A program made the position numbers and the translations under genes. A stretch of 64,000 bases of DNA from Ornithinimicrobium avium (GTDB lineage Bacteria; Actinomycetota; Actinomycetes; Actinomycetales; Dermatophilaceae). The DNA lies in NCBI RefSeq assembly GCF_003351765.1, contig NZ_CP031229.1, positions 2,480,001 through 2,544,000 on the forward strand, given 5' to 3'. The notes under the pieces were generated by a model that was not told the DNA's origin, did no database searches, and saw nothing but the letters and a program-made list of their open reading frames with translations. Shown here piece by piece: positions 39,601 through 47,976 of the stretch (position 1 is the first letter of the stretch; each line of letters opens with the position of its first letter).

Positions 39601-41211
39601 TCATACGCCCTGCTCGACGACGCCGTGCTTGGTGACCCTCATCCCGGCAGCGACACGGTCCCACTCCGCGACCGGCTTCCGATCACGCAGCTCGCGCTTC
39701 AGGATCTTGGCATTGGCGGTCTTCGGCAGCTCGTCGACCTCTTCGACGAAGCGCGGCACGCTGAAGTAGGGCAGCTGGGCTGCGCAGTGGTGCACCAGGG
39801 CGCGCCGATCGACCGTCCCCTCCGTCACGAGGAACGCCTTGATCTCGTCCTCCCCCTCGTCGGCAGGGACGGCCACCACGGCAGCCTCTCTGACGCCGGG
39901 GAAGCTCTGCAGGGCGAGCTCGATGTCGTAGGTGGTGATGTTCTCCCCGCGTCGCCGGATCCGGTCGTGCGTGCGGTCGGCGAAGTAGAAGTACCCGTCT
40001 TCGTCGTAGGACCCCGAGTCTCCGGTGTGGAACCACAGGTTGCGCCACGCCTCCACGGTGCGTTCGGGCATCTGGTGGTAGCCCGCGAAGGTCGTGTAGG
40101 GGATCAGCGGGCGGACCACCATCTCGCCGACCTGCCCAGCGGGCAGCGGCTCATCGGTGTCCGGGTCCACGACACGGACCTCGAACTCGTCCTCCAGGAC
40201 GCGGCCGCACGACCCCGGGCGGAGAGGTTCGTCGATGGGTCGGTACAGGGGCAGGCAGATCTCGGTCATACCGTAAGCCTCGACGCAGCGGACGCCGAAA
40301 CGCTTCTCGAACGAGTCCGCGATACCGCGTGGCAGGGGGATCGTGACCATCCGGGTCAGGCGATGGTCGTCGTCCGCGGGTGTCGCGTCCTGGGCGTGGA
40401 TGAACTGCGCCATCACGCCCAGGAGGCTGCTCGCCGTGGCTCCCGTCCGCCGGATCTGCGCCACCCACTCGGTCGCCGAGAAGCGGCCCACCAGGGCGAC
40501 GGTGCCGCCTGCGATGAGTGTGGCGTACACCTGCATCAGCTGGGCGTTGGCGTGGAAGAGCGGGAGGCAGACGAAGAAGGTGTCCTCCTCGTCCAGACGC
40601 AGCTGCTGCACGACCTGTTTGGCGAAGTGGTACATGTGCGCCTGAGGCATGAGGACGCCCTTGGCCGGCCCTGTCGTGCCGGAGGTGTACATGATGGCGC
40701 CCACCTCTCGGTAGTCCACCTCGACGTGGTCTGTCAGCGCGTCCGCCGAGCAGAGCTCGGCCCACGACATCGCGCGCGTGCCAGCAAGATCGGAGCGTCC
40801 GGAACGGGTGACGACGACCTGAAGATGCTCCAGCTGGTCCCTGACCTCGGCCACGACTGGCAGCAGGTGCTCGTCGACCACCGCGACAGCGGCACCACAG
40901 TTGTTCAGCACGTGCACGAGGGCCGCCCCACGGTTCGCGGTGTTGATCGGCACCTCGACGGCACCGAGAAGGTTGACACCGAACCAGGCCAGGACCAGCT
41001 CCGGAGCGTTGTCCATCATGAGGACGACCCGGTCGCCCCGGTCCACGCCGAGCTGCCGCAACCCTCCGGCGACCCGCGACGCCTCGACCAGCGTCTGACC
41101 GTAGGTGTAGCTCCGCCCGTCCTCGTGACGCAGGAAGTCCTGCTCCGCCCGACGCGCGACCTGGTCCCGGAGCGTCCTGGTCAGGGTCCAGGTGGTCTTG
41201 TCGGGACTCAT
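39601..41211 (-). CDS. Acyl-CoA ligase, AMP-forming
   Basis: 536-aa adenylate-forming enzyme. The P-loop-like A3 motif is AIMYTSGTTGPAKGVLMPQA (about residues 168-187), A5 is VEAYGMTEICLPLY, A7 has WFHTGDSGSYDEDGYF, A8 DRIRRRGENITTYDIE and the catalytic A10 Lys is in LPKTANAKILKREL. It activates a carboxylic acid to its CoA thioester, presumably the substrate of the divergent mutase upstream. It resembles crotonobetaine/carnitine- or fatty-acid-type ligases more than the phenylacetate-type ligase at 43816-45239. ATG 41211 overlaps the small mutase subunit gene. Because that other ligase is frameshifted, this enzyme may serve both pathways. Confidence 0.92.
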   Translation of the reverse strand: MSPDKTTWTLTRTLRDQVARRAEQDFLRHEDGRSYTYGQTLVEASRVAGGLRQLGVDRGDRVVLMMDNAPELVLAWFGVNLLGAVEVPINTANRGAALVHVLNNCGAAVAVVDEHLLPVVAEVRDQLEHLQVVVTRSGRSDLAGTRAMSWAELCSADALTDHVEVDYREVGAIMYTSGTTGPAKGVLMPQAHMYHFAKQVVQQLRLDEEDTFFVCLPLFHANAQLMQVYATLIAGGTVALVGRFSATEWVAQIRRTGATASSLLGVMAQFIHAQDATPADDDHRLTRMVTIPLPRGIADSFEKRFGVRCVEAYGMTEICLPLYRPIDEPLRPGSCGRVLEDEFEVRVVDPDTDEPLPAGQVGEMVVRPLIPYTTFAGYHQMPERTVEAWRNLWFHTGDSGSYDEDGYFYFADRTHDRIRRRGENITTYDIELALQSFPGVREAAVVAVPADEGEDEIKAFLVTEGTVDRRALVHHCAAQLPYFSVPRFVEEVDELPKTANAKILKRELRDRKPVAEWDRVAAGMRVTKHGVVEQGV

Positions 41212-41612
41212 GCCTCGGTTCCCTCCCGGGTGCGAACGTGCTGACGGATGAAGGTGATGAAGTCCTCGTTGGCCGTCCCCGGAGGGAAGACACCCTCGAT
41301 GCCCATGTCGTTCAGGGCGCGGATGTCCTCCGGCAGCAGGCTCCCGCCCGTGACGAGCAGGATGTCGTCACCTCCGAGCTCGATCAGCAGCTCCTGCAGC
41401 TGACTCATCATGGTGACGTTCTGGGCCGACAGGTTGGAGATGCCGATCGCGTCGACGTCCTCCTGGATCGCGGTGCGCGCCACGTCCGGGATGGTCGTCC
41501 GCAGGCCGGTGTAGATGACCTCCATGCCGGCGTCGCGCAAGGCTCTGGCCACGATCTTGACCCCGACGTCGTGGCCGTCGATGCCCGGCTTGGCAAGAAG
41601 TACTCGAATCAT
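41208..41612 (-). CDS. B12-binding small subunit of a divergent acyl-CoA mutase
   Basis: 134-aa cobalamin-binding domain protein. The motif KPGIDGHDVGVKIVARAL (DxHxxG, with the cobalt-ligating His) is at residues 8-25, GISNLSAQ supplies the S-x-L segment, and LLVTGGSLLPED the GG. It is 37% or so shorter than whole methylmalonyl-CoA mutase tails and matches free-standing small subunits. It partners the large subunit at 41625-43259, 12 nt upstream. Compared with the small subunit at 43397-43819 it shares the EVIYTGL segment but differs in the second half, so it is a separate pair, not a duplicate copy. Confidence 0.92.
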   Translation of the reverse strand: MIRVLLAKPGIDGHDVGVKIVARALRDAGMEVIYTGLRTTIPDVARTAIQEDVDAIGISNLSAQNVTMMSQLQELLIELGGDDILLVTGGSLLPEDIRALNDMGIEGVFPPGTANEDFITFIRQHVRTREGTEA

Positions 41613-41624
41613 GGTCGTGGCTCC

Positions 41625-43259
41625 TCAGTAGATGGCGGGGGCGACGTACTCGCCGTCGACGGCGAGCACCCGGTCGGTGATCTCGCCCTGGGTGGCATAG
41701 GCGCTGACCGCGTCGATGACGGCCGGCATGAGGTTCTTCCCGGCGGCGGCGGTCTCCTGGACCACGTCCAGAAGACGCTGCACCTCGCGGTCGTCACGGG
41801 TGGCCCTGACCTCCTTGAGGCGCTCCAGCTGAGCGGCCTCCGAGCCGGGGCCGACGCGGAAAGTCTCGATCTCGGACTCCTCGGACTCCTCGAAGGAGTT
41901 CACCCCCACGATGACCCGCTCGCCGCTGGCCACCTCGAGGTGCTGTCGGTGGGCGGTGTCGGAGATGACCCTCTCGAACCATCCGTTCTCGACCGCTGCG
42001 ATCGCGCCGCCCTGCTCGTCCACCCGGGCGAGCCACTCGTCGGCCCGCCGCTCCGTCTCGTCGGTCAGGCTCTCGACGTAGTACGAGCCTGCGAAGGGGT
42101 CCACGACCTTGGTGACGCCCGACTCGAACCCGACGACCTGCTGTGTCCGCAGCGAAAGCCTCTGGGCGCGCTGCGAGGGGATGGAGTAGGCCTCGTCGAA
42201 GCAGGAGACCGCCATCGACTGGACACCACCGAGAGCACCGGCCATCGACTGCAGGGCGCCGCGGATCAGGTTGACCTCGGGCTGCTGGTAGGTCATCGTG
42301 CTCCCGCCGGTCTGGACGTGCATCCGCAGCTTGACCGACTCGGGTCGGGCCCCGAAGCGCTCGGTCAGCAGCCTGGCCCACATCCGTCGTGCGGCGCGCA
42401 GCTTGGCGATCTCCTCCAGGAAGTCGTTGTGCACGTTGAAGATGAAGGAGAAGCGCGAGACGAAGGAGTCGATCGGCAGGCCGCGCCCCAGCAGCTCCTC
42501 GATGTAGGCGATCGCGTGAGCGAAGGTGAACGCGAGCTCCTGGTCAGCGGTCGAGCCCGCCTCGCGGATGTTGTAGCCGTTGAGCGAGATGCCGTTCCAC
42601 CGCGGCATGTGCTGGGCGCAGTGCTCGATGAGGTCCGCAGCCAGCCGCACTGAGGGGCGTGGCGAGAACCGGTAGGTCTTCTGCGCGTAGAAGTCCTTCA
42701 GCGGGTCGTTTTGCACGGTGCCGGCCAGCCGGTCGAGCCGAAATCCCCGCTGCTGTGCCGCTGCGATGTACTGCGCGACCAGGATGAAGGCCGGGTGGTT
42801 GATGGTCATCGAGACACTGATGTTCTCCAGGTCGATGCCGTCGAACACGTCGTACATGTCGCGCAGCGTGTCGATCGCCACCCCGCTGCGGCCCACCTCC
42901 CCGCGGGCGCGCTCGTCGTCCGAGTCGAGCCCGATCAGGGTGGGAACGTCGTAGTCGTTCGACAGACCTGTCTGGCCGTGCTCGATGACGTACTTGTTGC
43001 GCTCGTTGGTCTCTTGCGCGGTGCCGAGTCCGACGACCTGACGGTGGGTCCAGAGCCGCGAGCGGTACATCGTGGGGTAGGGGCCGCGGGTGTAGGGGAA
43101 GGAGCCTGCCTCCCCGAGCTGCCGCGCGGGGTCCCAGCCCTGCAACGCCTCTGGACCGTAGCGCTCCTGGATTGGTACTCCGGACTGGGTGCTGAAGACG
43201 GGCTGCGCCTCCGTGCCCTGGGCCTGCGGCTCGTCCGCCGCTGCTCGCTCACGTGCCAT
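41625..43259 (-). CDS. Divergent adenosylcobalamin-dependent acyl-CoA mutase, large subunit
   Basis: 544-aa TIM-barrel large subunit of the methylmalonyl/isobutyryl/2-hydroxyisobutyryl-CoA mutase family. FPYTRGPYPTMYRSRLWTHR and the second half are family-typical. At substrate-specificity positions it has Val75 (RQVVGLG; Tyr in methylmalonyl-CoA mutase, Ile in 2-hydroxyisobutyryl-CoA mutase) and Asp102 (LSNDYD; Asp also in 2-hydroxyisobutyryl-CoA mutase). The normally conserved active-site His of GYHxxEAG is Asn230 here (LNGYNIREAG). The substrate is therefore probably a hydroxylated acyl-CoA but not necessarily the known one. It is first in an operon with its small subunit, a CoA ligase and AzlCD. 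Confidence 0.88.
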   Translation of the reverse strand: MARERAAADEPQAQGTEAQPVFSTQSGVPIQERYGPEALQGWDPARQLGEAGSFPYTRGPYPTMYRSRLWTHRQVVGLGTAQETNERNKYVIEHGQTGLSNDYDVPTLIGLDSDDERARGEVGRSGVAIDTLRDMYDVFDGIDLENISVSMTINHPAFILVAQYIAAAQQRGFRLDRLAGTVQNDPLKDFYAQKTYRFSPRPSVRLAADLIEHCAQHMPRWNGISLNGYNIREAGSTADQELAFTFAHAIAYIEELLGRGLPIDSFVSRFSFIFNVHNDFLEEIAKLRAARRMWARLLTERFGARPESVKLRMHVQTGGSTMTYQQPEVNLIRGALQSMAGALGGVQSMAVSCFDEAYSIPSQRAQRLSLRTQQVVGFESGVTKVVDPFAGSYYVESLTDETERRADEWLARVDEQGGAIAAVENGWFERVISDTAHRQHLEVASGERVIVGVNSFEESEESEIETFRVGPGSEAAQLERLKEVRATRDDREVQRLLDVVQETAAAGKNLMPAVIDAVSAYATQGEITDRVLAVDGEYVAPAIY

Positions 43260-43290
43260 GGGGGTTCCACTTCCTCGGAGTCGTTGCTAG

Positions 43291-43306
43291 TGTATCCAGT
43301 ATGCAG
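43291..43306. promoter_or_regulatory. Candidate operator between the two mutase operons
   Basis: TGTATCCAGTATGCA-type imperfect palindrome in the 137-bp divergent region. TGTATCCAG (43291-43299) is identical to 37634-37642 next to the gntR/TRAP promoters. TTGACT on the minus strand (43310-43305) could be a -35. Confidence 0.45.
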
Positions 43307-43396
43307 TCAACATAGACCGCGTACCGCGTCCCGGTCAACGGGCAACCCCAGCCCGGTCGAACCAGGACCCACCCCCATGACAGAAAGGCAGCCCTC

Positions 43397-43819
43397 ATGA
43401 GCTCCGAGACCCCCGTCCCCCTGCGCGTGATGCTGGCCAAGATCGGCCTGGACGGCCACGACCGCGGCGTCAAGGTGGTCGCCCGAACGCTGCGCGACGC
43501 CGGTATGGAGGTCATCTACACCGGTCTGCACCGGACGCCCGAGCAGGTCGTCGAGGCAGCGGTGCAGGAGGACGTCGACGTTCTCGGGGTCAGCCTGCTG
43601 TCCGGTGCCCACATGCCAATCTTCGGTCGGATCTTTCAGCTCATCGAGGAGCTCCCGAGCGCACCTCGCTTCACCCTCGTCGCCGGTGGCGTGATGCCGG
43701 AGGAGGACGAGGAGGAGCTGCGCCAGCGCGGGGTGGCCGCCGTCCTGGGCCAGGACACCACCCCCGAGACGATCGTGGAGACGGTGACCCGCGTCGCGCC
43801 CGAGAACGCCGCCCGGTGA
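43397..43819 (+). CDS. hcmB: 2-hydroxyisobutyryl-CoA mutase small (B12-binding) subunit
   Basis: 140-aa cobalamin-binding protein. KIGLDGHDRGVKVVARTLRD (DxHxxG) is at residues 15-34, VSLLSGAHM gives S-x-L and LVAGGVMPEEDEEEL the GG. It is the small subunit for the large subunit at 46213-47910; in the Aquincola tertiaricarbonis system small and large subunits, a G-protein and a CoA ligase are likewise clustered. ATG 43397 is close to the divergent promoter; the stop overlaps the ligase start (GTGA). Confidence 0.88.
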   Translation: MSSETPVPLRVMLAKIGLDGHDRGVKVVARTLRDAGMEVIYTGLHRTPEQVVEAAVQEDVDVLGVSLLSGAHMPIFGRIFQLIEELPSAPRFTLVAGGVMPEEDEEELRQRGVAAVLGQDTTPETIVETVTRVAPENAAR

Positions 43820-45239
43820 GCACCATGGAGGAGTGGAACTGGCCGCCGCGCTATGACGCCACCTACCGCCCCGACGAGACGTCGCAGCACTGGTTCCCCG
43901 TCCGGGAGACGATGGACCCCGAGCTGCGCGACGAGCACATCCTGGCCCGCATCCAGCAGGTCATGGCCTACGCCTGGGAGAACGCGCCGTTCTACCGGGC
44001 GAAGTGGTCCGCTGCCGGGCTGGAGCCTGAGGACGTGCGGAGCCTGGAGGACTTTGGTCGCGTCCCCGTGGTGACCAAGGCGGAGCTGCGGGAGGACCAG
44101 GCCCGGCACGAGCCGTTCGGCAGCTACCTCAGCGTGCGCCCCGACCAGGTGCGGCACATCAACGGGACCTCCGGCACCACCGGGCGCCCGACAGCCTTCG
44201 GCATCAGCCAACCCGACTGGGAGGCCATCGCCAACGCGCACGCCCGGGTCATGTGGGCCATGGGCATCAGGCCCAGCGACACCGTCCTGATCGGCTCGCC
44301 GCTGGCCCTCTACTGGGGGTCGTGGGGCGCTTACATCGGCGCCGAGCGCCTGGGTGCGACCGTGTTCCCCTTCGGTGCTGGCGTGGCCGGGCAGTCCCTG
44401 CGCACGATCAACTGGATGCAGCAGATGCGGGTCACCGTGTTCTACGGCACACCCAGCTATGCGCTGCGGCTGGCCGAGGTCGCACGGGAGAACGGCATCG
44501 ACCCGCGCTCGCTGGGGCTGCGCAAGCTGTTCTTCTCGGGGAGCCTGGCGCCAGCGTGCCGGCGGTCCGCGACAAGATCGTGGCCGCCTTCGACGCCGAG
44601 GTCTACGACTCCGGGTCGATGGCGGAGGTGAGCCCGTGGATGGCTCTGGGCTCGGCGCTCGACGCTCCGGGTATGTTCTGCTGGCAGGACCTGGTCTACA
44701 CGGAGGTCTGCGACCCGCAGGACTACCGCCGCGTCCCGTACGGCCAGGAGGGGACCCCGGTCTATACCACCCTCGAGCGGGTCAGCCAGCCGATGATCCG
44801 CCTGCTGTCCAACGACCTCACCCGCTGGGAGGCGCCCGACGCGTCCCGGGGCAGGACCTATCCGTTCCTGCCGCGAGGGATCTACGGACGTATCGACGAC
44901 ATGTTCGTCGTGCGCGGCGAGAACATCTATCCCTCGGCGATCGACGACGTCGTCATGGGGGCTCCCGGCTATGGCGGTGAGCACCGCATCGTCATCACCC
45001 GCGATGGCTCGATGGACGAGCTCGTGGTCCAGGTGGAGTTCGACCCCGCCGCGTGCGGCACCCCGGTCGAGGAGTGGCGCGCCAGGGTCGAGACCGACCT
45101 GCGCACCGTCCTGGGGGTGGGAGCCCTCGTGGTACCGACCAGCCCGGGGACCTTCCCCCGCACCGACTTCAAGGCCCGGCGGGTGGTCGACGACCGCACC
45201 CTCCTCGACGGCCTGCGCAAGAACGGCGGTGCCTCATGA
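43816..45239 (+). pseudogene. CoA ligase of the phenylacetate-CoA ligase type, interrupted by a 1-nt frameshift
   Basis: Reading from GTG 43816 gives an adenylate-forming enzyme (INGTSGTTGRPTAFG; SPLALYWGSWGAYIGAERLG) up to LFFSG near 44540. The homologous sequence continues in another phase as EPGASVPAVRDKIVAAF, with DSGSMAEVSPWM, GRIDDMFVVRGENIYPSAID and the C-terminal domain to TGA 45239. One missing G in the GGGG run at 44538-44541 explains the shift. The restored product would be about 474 aa, close to known 2-hydroxyisobutyryl-CoA ligases. It is coupled to the small subunit gene before and the G-protein gene after (ATGA). Either a real inactivation or a homopolymer sequencing error; both halves look otherwise intact. 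Confidence 0.85.
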
Positions 45240-46210
45240 CGGCCACCCTCGTAGAGCGTGTCCTGGCCGGCGACCAGGGAGGCATCGCACGTCTCCTGAC
45301 CCGGATCGAGCGCCGCGCCCCGGGCGTGGCCGAGGAGATCGCCGCCCTCCACGAGCACACCGGCACGGCCCACGTGGTCGGGATCACCGGGCCGCCCGGG
45401 AGCGGGAAGAGCACCCTGGTCTCGGCGCTGGCGGTCGAGTACCGCCGGCAGGGCCGATCGGTCGGGATCCTGGCCGTCGACCCGTCCAGCGCCTACTCCG
45501 GCGGCGCGATCCTGGGTGACCGGATCAGGATGAACGAACTGTCCGGAGACCCCGACGTGTACATCCGCTCGCTCGCCACGCGCGGCGCCCTGGGCGGTCT
45601 TTCCCGTGCCGTGGTGGACGGTCTGTCCGTGCTCGACGCAGCAGGCAAGGACGTCATCCTGCTCGAGACCGTCGGCGTCGGGCAGGTAGAGGTCGACATC
45701 ATGGGCGTGGCCCACTCCACCGTGGTCGTCAGCATCCCGGGCGCCGGCGACGCGATCCAGGCCATCAAGGCCGGCCTGCTCGAGGTCGCCGACGTGCACG
45801 TCGTCAACAAGGCCGACTCCCCCGGAGCCGACCGGACCGTCTCCGAGCTGCGCGACATGCTCCGCCTGTCCCGCCGCAAGGCCTTTCAGTGGAACGTCCC
45901 CGTGCAGAAGACGTCCGCGACCCGCCAGGAGGGCGTCGTCGAGCTGATCGCCGAGCTCGACAAGCACCTGGGCTGGATGCGTGAGCACGGGGTCCTGGAC
46001 GAGCACGTCCATCGGCTGTCCGCGACCCGCGTCCGGTGGGCCGCCGAGGAGACCGCCCTGCGGGACCTGCGCCCCGGCGTGCCCGAATTCGACGCTGCTG
46101 TCGACGAGGTGGCCCAGCGGCGCACAGACCCGCTGACCGCTGCCCGCACGCTTCTCGGCCACCACGAGGCCACCACGCCCGACCCCGCCACGAACCCGAA
46201 GGAAGGTTAG
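45236..46210 (+). CDS. meaH: MeaB/MeaH-type G-protein chaperone of the B12 mutase
   Basis: 324-aa P-loop GTPase of the MeaB/ArgK family. Walker A is GITGPPGSGKST (about residues 49-60), then VDPSSAYSGGAILGDRIRM, the switch-like LETVGVGQVEVDIMGVA and the guanine-specificity motif NKAD. These proteins gate adenosylcobalamin loading onto the mutase and protect it from inactivation. It lies between ligase and large subunit, so it serves this mutase; no second copy accompanies the divergent mutase, which may share it. ATG 45236 overlaps the ligase stop. Confidence 0.93.
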   Translation: MTATLVERVLAGDQGGIARLLTRIERRAPGVAEEIAALHEHTGTAHVVGITGPPGSGKSTLVSALAVEYRRQGRSVGILAVDPSSAYSGGAILGDRIRMNELSGDPDVYIRSLATRGALGGLSRAVVDGLSVLDAAGKDVILLETVGVGQVEVDIMGVAHSTVVVSIPGAGDAIQAIKAGLLEVADVHVVNKADSPGADRTVSELRDMLRLSRRKAFQWNVPVQKTSATRQEGVVELIAELDKHLGWMREHGVLDEHVHRLSATRVRWAAEETALRDLRPGVPEFDAAVDEVAQRRTDPLTAARTLLGHHEATTPDPATNPKEG

Positions 46211-46212
46211 TC

Positions 46213-47910
46213 ATGACCCAGCAGAACCCGCTCGCGAGCGAGGACCTCGTCCAGGACGTGAACGCACGGCTGCAGGCATGGGAGGGCGACGAGCTCGCCT
46301 CGTTCCTCGCCCGCGCCCCGGAGTCCAAGGAGCGCTACGTCTCCGGCAGCGGCACCGAGGTGGAGCGGGTCTACACGCCCGCTCACCTGCCCGCCACGTA
46401 CGACGAGATCGGGCTCCCAGGACAGTTCCCGTTCACCCGTGGGCCGTACCCGACCATGTACCGCGGCCGGCCCTGGACCATGCGGCAGATCGCCGGCTTC
46501 GGTCAGGCCGAGGAGACCAACAAGCGCTTCCAGTACCTGATCGCGCAGGGACAGACGGGTCTGTCGATCGACTTCGACATGCCCACCCTCATGGGCCTGG
46601 ACAGCGACCACTCGATGAGCCTGGGTGAGGTCGGTCGCGAGGGAGTGGCCGTCGACGTCCTGCCCGACATGGCTGCGTTGTTCGACGAGATCGACCTGGA
46701 GAACATCTCGGTGTCGATGACCATCAACCCCTCCGCCTGGATCCTGCTGGCCATGTACGTGGCAGTCGCCGAGGACCGCGGCATGGACCTGAACAAGCTG
46801 TCGGGCACGATCCAGAACGACATCCTGAAGGAGTACATCGCACAGAAGGAGTGGATCTTCCCCGTCAGCCCGAGCATGCGTCTGGTGCGGGACTGCGTGG
46901 TCTACTGCGCCGAGCACATGGCCAGGTACAACCCCATCAACATCAGCGGCTACCACATCTCCGAGGCCGGCGGGAACGCTCTGCAGGAGATCGCGTTCAC
47001 GATGGCCGACACCGCCGCCTACGTCGAGCACGTCACCGCCAGCGGTGTCGACGTGGACGACTTCGCTCCACGCCTCTCCTTCTTCTTCGTCAGCCAGGCA
47101 GACCTTTTCGAGGAGGTCGCGAAGTTCCGAGCCGTGCGCCGCTACTACGCCAAGATGATGAAGGAGCGGTTCGGCGCCAAGAACCCGGCGTCCATGCGCA
47201 TGCGCTTCCACGCCCAGACCGCGGCAGCCACGCTCACCAAGCCACAGCCGAACGTCAACATCATCCGGACCGCGCTGCAGGCCCTTTCCGCGGTGCTGGG
47301 CGGGGCACAGTCCCTCCACACCAACGGTCTGGACGAGGCATACACGATCCCCAGCGAGATGGCGATGAAGATCGCGCTGCGGACCCAGCAGGTGATCGCC
47401 GACGAGACCAACGTCACCAACGTCATCGACCCCCTCGGCGGCTCCTACTACGTCGAGGCGCTGACCGACGAGATGGAGAAGGGCATCGACCGCTACATGA
47501 AGCAGGTCGAGGACATGGGCGGCGTCGAGAAGGCCATCGACGAGGGCTTCTTCCAGCGCGAGATCAGCGACTCCGCATACGACTACGCCAAACGCAAGGC
47601 CAGCGGTGACCGGCCCGTCATCGGCGTGAACAAGTACGTCGACGACGGCTCCGACGAGAAGATCGAGATCCACAAGCTCGATCCCGAGTCCGAGGCGCGC
47701 CAGATCGCCCGCGTCAAGCAGGTCCGCGCCGACCGCGACCGCGCGCGGGCCGATGCCGCGCTCGCCGAGCTGCTGCGCGCGGCCAAGGACCCGAACGTCA
47801 ACATCATGCCGGCCACCATCGAGGCCGTCCGTGCTCACCTGTCGATGGGCGAGATCACCGGTGCGCTCCGCGACATCTTCGGCAGCTACACCGAGACCCC
47901 CGTCTACTGA
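46213..47910 (+). CDS. hcmA: 2-hydroxyisobutyryl-CoA mutase large subunit
   Basis: 565-aa B12-dependent mutase large subunit, the size of known HcmA. The two residues that define 2-hydroxyisobutyryl-CoA mutase in the A. tertiaricarbonis enzyme (Ile90, Asp117) are Ile93 (TMRQIAGFG) and Asp120 (GLSIDFDMPT) here with a constant offset. The catalytic His is kept as His248 (ISGYHISEAG), as are SGTIQND and DPLGGSYYVEALT. It should interconvert 2-hydroxyisobutyryl-CoA and 3-hydroxybutyryl-CoA, which then enters central metabolism. ATG 46213 is 3 nt after the G-protein stop with GGAAGG upstream. Methylmalonyl-CoA mutase (Tyr, Ala) and isobutyryl-CoA mutase are argued against by these positions. Confidence 0.88.
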   Translation: MTQQNPLASEDLVQDVNARLQAWEGDELASFLARAPESKERYVSGSGTEVERVYTPAHLPATYDEIGLPGQFPFTRGPYPTMYRGRPWTMRQIAGFGQAEETNKRFQYLIAQGQTGLSIDFDMPTLMGLDSDHSMSLGEVGREGVAVDVLPDMAALFDEIDLENISVSMTINPSAWILLAMYVAVAEDRGMDLNKLSGTIQNDILKEYIAQKEWIFPVSPSMRLVRDCVVYCAEHMARYNPINISGYHISEAGGNALQEIAFTMADTAAYVEHVTASGVDVDDFAPRLSFFFVSQADLFEEVAKFRAVRRYYAKMMKERFGAKNPASMRMRFHAQTAAATLTKPQPNVNIIRTALQALSAVLGGAQSLHTNGLDEAYTIPSEMAMKIALRTQQVIADETNVTNVIDPLGGSYYVEALTDEMEKGIDRYMKQVEDMGGVEKAIDEGFFQREISDSAYDYAKRKASGDRPVIGVNKYVDDGSDEKIEIHKLDPESEARQIARVKQVRADRDRARADAALAELLRAAKDPNVNIMPATIEAVRAHLSMGEITGALRDIFGSYTETPVY

Positions 47911-47930
47911 CCGGCGGTGCCGATGCGGGG

Positions 47931-47957
47931 AGGGGGCCAGCCTAGGCTGGCCCTCCT
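47931..47957. terminator. Bidirectional hairpin between convergent operons
   Basis: The 20-nt perfect palindrome GGGCCAGCCTAGGCTGGCCC (47934-47953) extended by A-G/C-T pairs on both sides, between the mutase operon and the convergent reductase gene. Confidence 0.75.
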
Positions 47958-47976
47958 CTCCGTCCGCTGGGGGCGC

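Noticed and set aside
46207..47838. 543-codon minus-strand open frame
   Set aside because: Shadow of the 2-hydroxyisobutyryl-CoA mutase large subunit gene; no protein motif.
46213..47910. Methylmalonyl-CoA mutase
   Set aside because: The Tyr and Ala expected at the two specificity positions are Ile93 and Asp120, and the large subunit lacks a fused B12 domain.
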